A stretch of DNA of 64,000 bases from Tubiluchus corallicola. Lineage: Eukaryota > Priapulida > Priapulimorpha > Priapulimorphida > Tubiluchidae. This document shows positions 63,284-64,000 of this stretch, in pieces. Location of the stretch: the NCBI GenBank assembly GCA_030141605.1, contig JAQGDQ010000021.1:620001-684000 (forward strand), read 5' to 3'. The translations under genes were made by a program, and so were the position numbers. Numbering within the stretch: position 1 is the stretch's first letter; every line of letters starts with the position of its first letter. The notes beneath the pieces are model-generated. The model was not told the DNA's origin and searched no databases. It was given only the letters and a program-made list of their open reading frames with translations.

Positions 63284-64000
63284 GTAAGTTGTAGTAAGTT
63301 TTACTTGTGTACACTTGTCATACGTAAATATGGTAATGAGTTTAACCTTATTTATCTATAGTATGAGTAGAATTCTGGGTTATGTTTATTTTACTATATA
63401 AACAAACTGGAAGCATTAGTTTTGTAATTTATTTTAAACAATCAAATTAATAAGGTCTAACAATTGTGCTTTGTGTTCTCCATTCGATCTGTTCCAAATA
63501 ATTTGGATCAGATTAGAGGCTAAACAAATTGGTGGTTGTCTGAAGCTCAAACTTCAGTATTGTAATTTACCATTAATGCTGACCAATCTAAAGACTCTAA
63601 TCTATGCAGGCATATTGTCATCCCAAAATTTTAATGTGTAAAGCAGTTTAAAATAAAATCTGGGTGTTAAGAAACTTCTATAGGTACTAAATTGCAAAGG
63701 ACCTTTACTTGTGTATTGGTAAAAGGATTGTCCCATGGTAGATATTCTCATTGGCATGTACTAGATTTGATATAAGCTACATACATATGAATATAACATC
63801 TTTTGTTTGTTATACATCACTACAGTAATTGCTTTTTATAATGTTGCTGGACACGGATTTATCAGCCATAATACAACTGTGGCGTTTAAATCTGGCATCT
63901 AAAATTGAAAAAAAAATGGTATCATTTATTAATTTAACTAATTTTGAATTACACTTGCTGTCTGCAAAAGTAAGCACACACACAAGCACATCAATTTTTT
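63284..64000. other. SZT2 intron 3 (partial)
   Basis: Begins with donor GTAAGT after the third exon. No further exon recognised; the next expected SZT2 block must lie past the window. Confidence 0.5.

Noticed and set aside
1-64000. CRISPR arrays, operons, ribosome binding sites
   Set aside because: The window is animal nuclear DNA; no regularly spaced repeats or prokaryotic gene layout was seen.

Overview
This window is animal nuclear DNA: AT-rich, intron-rich, with spliced genes whose exons all join in frame at AG acceptors and GT (a few GC) donors. The proteins are strictly metazoan or eukaryotic (SPATA6, high-affinity choline transporter, XRCC1-type N-terminal domain, SZT2, MED8, CD2BP2). 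Introns run from about 0.1 to 13 kb, and decayed non-LTR retrotransposons and small DNA transposons are common. I take it to be a non-vertebrate animal but cannot name the phylum from sequence alone. Nearly all short open frames here are noise; the genes were assembled by hand from splice sites, phase and similarity to remembered families.

Layout: SPATA6-like gene (+, 652-10798); TCEANC2 (-, 26410-11335), convergent with SPATA6; two tandem choline transporter genes (SLC5A7/CHT type, +, 15294-19645 and 20414-25265) lying wholly inside the 13.2 kb first intron of TCEANC2; a repeat-bearing intergenic stretch with a decayed LINE (26.4-30.7 kb); CD2BP2 (+, 30702-33608); a 1168-residue XRCC1-NTD / DEK_C-like / tandem UBZ protein gene (-, 47079-36766); a repeat-rich region with LINE remains and one tRNA-Cys(GCA) (47.1-52.3 kb); MED8 (-, 55273-52353, first coding exon not found); and the 5' end of SZT2 (+, from 60059, continuing past the right edge).

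The main points of interest are: (1) nesting of the duplicated cholinergic transporter genes in an intron on the opposite strand; (2) three GC-AG introns, all in that transporter pair and none at a shared position; (3) the unusual domain combination of the XRCC1-NTD protein, which I infer to be a DNA-repair factor; (4) MED8 and SZT2 placed head to head as in human, with SPATA6 and TCEANC2 also near by, all four on human 1p, suggesting very old linkage; (5) a pogo-like MITE with intact TIRs and a TA target duplication in a SZT2 intron and a truncated relative in a CD2BP2 intron.

Apart from the tandem transporter pair, the genes do not form an obvious pathway. They cover sperm structure, transcription (TCEANC2, MED8), splicing (CD2BP2), choline uptake, DNA repair (inferred) and nutrient signalling (SZT2).
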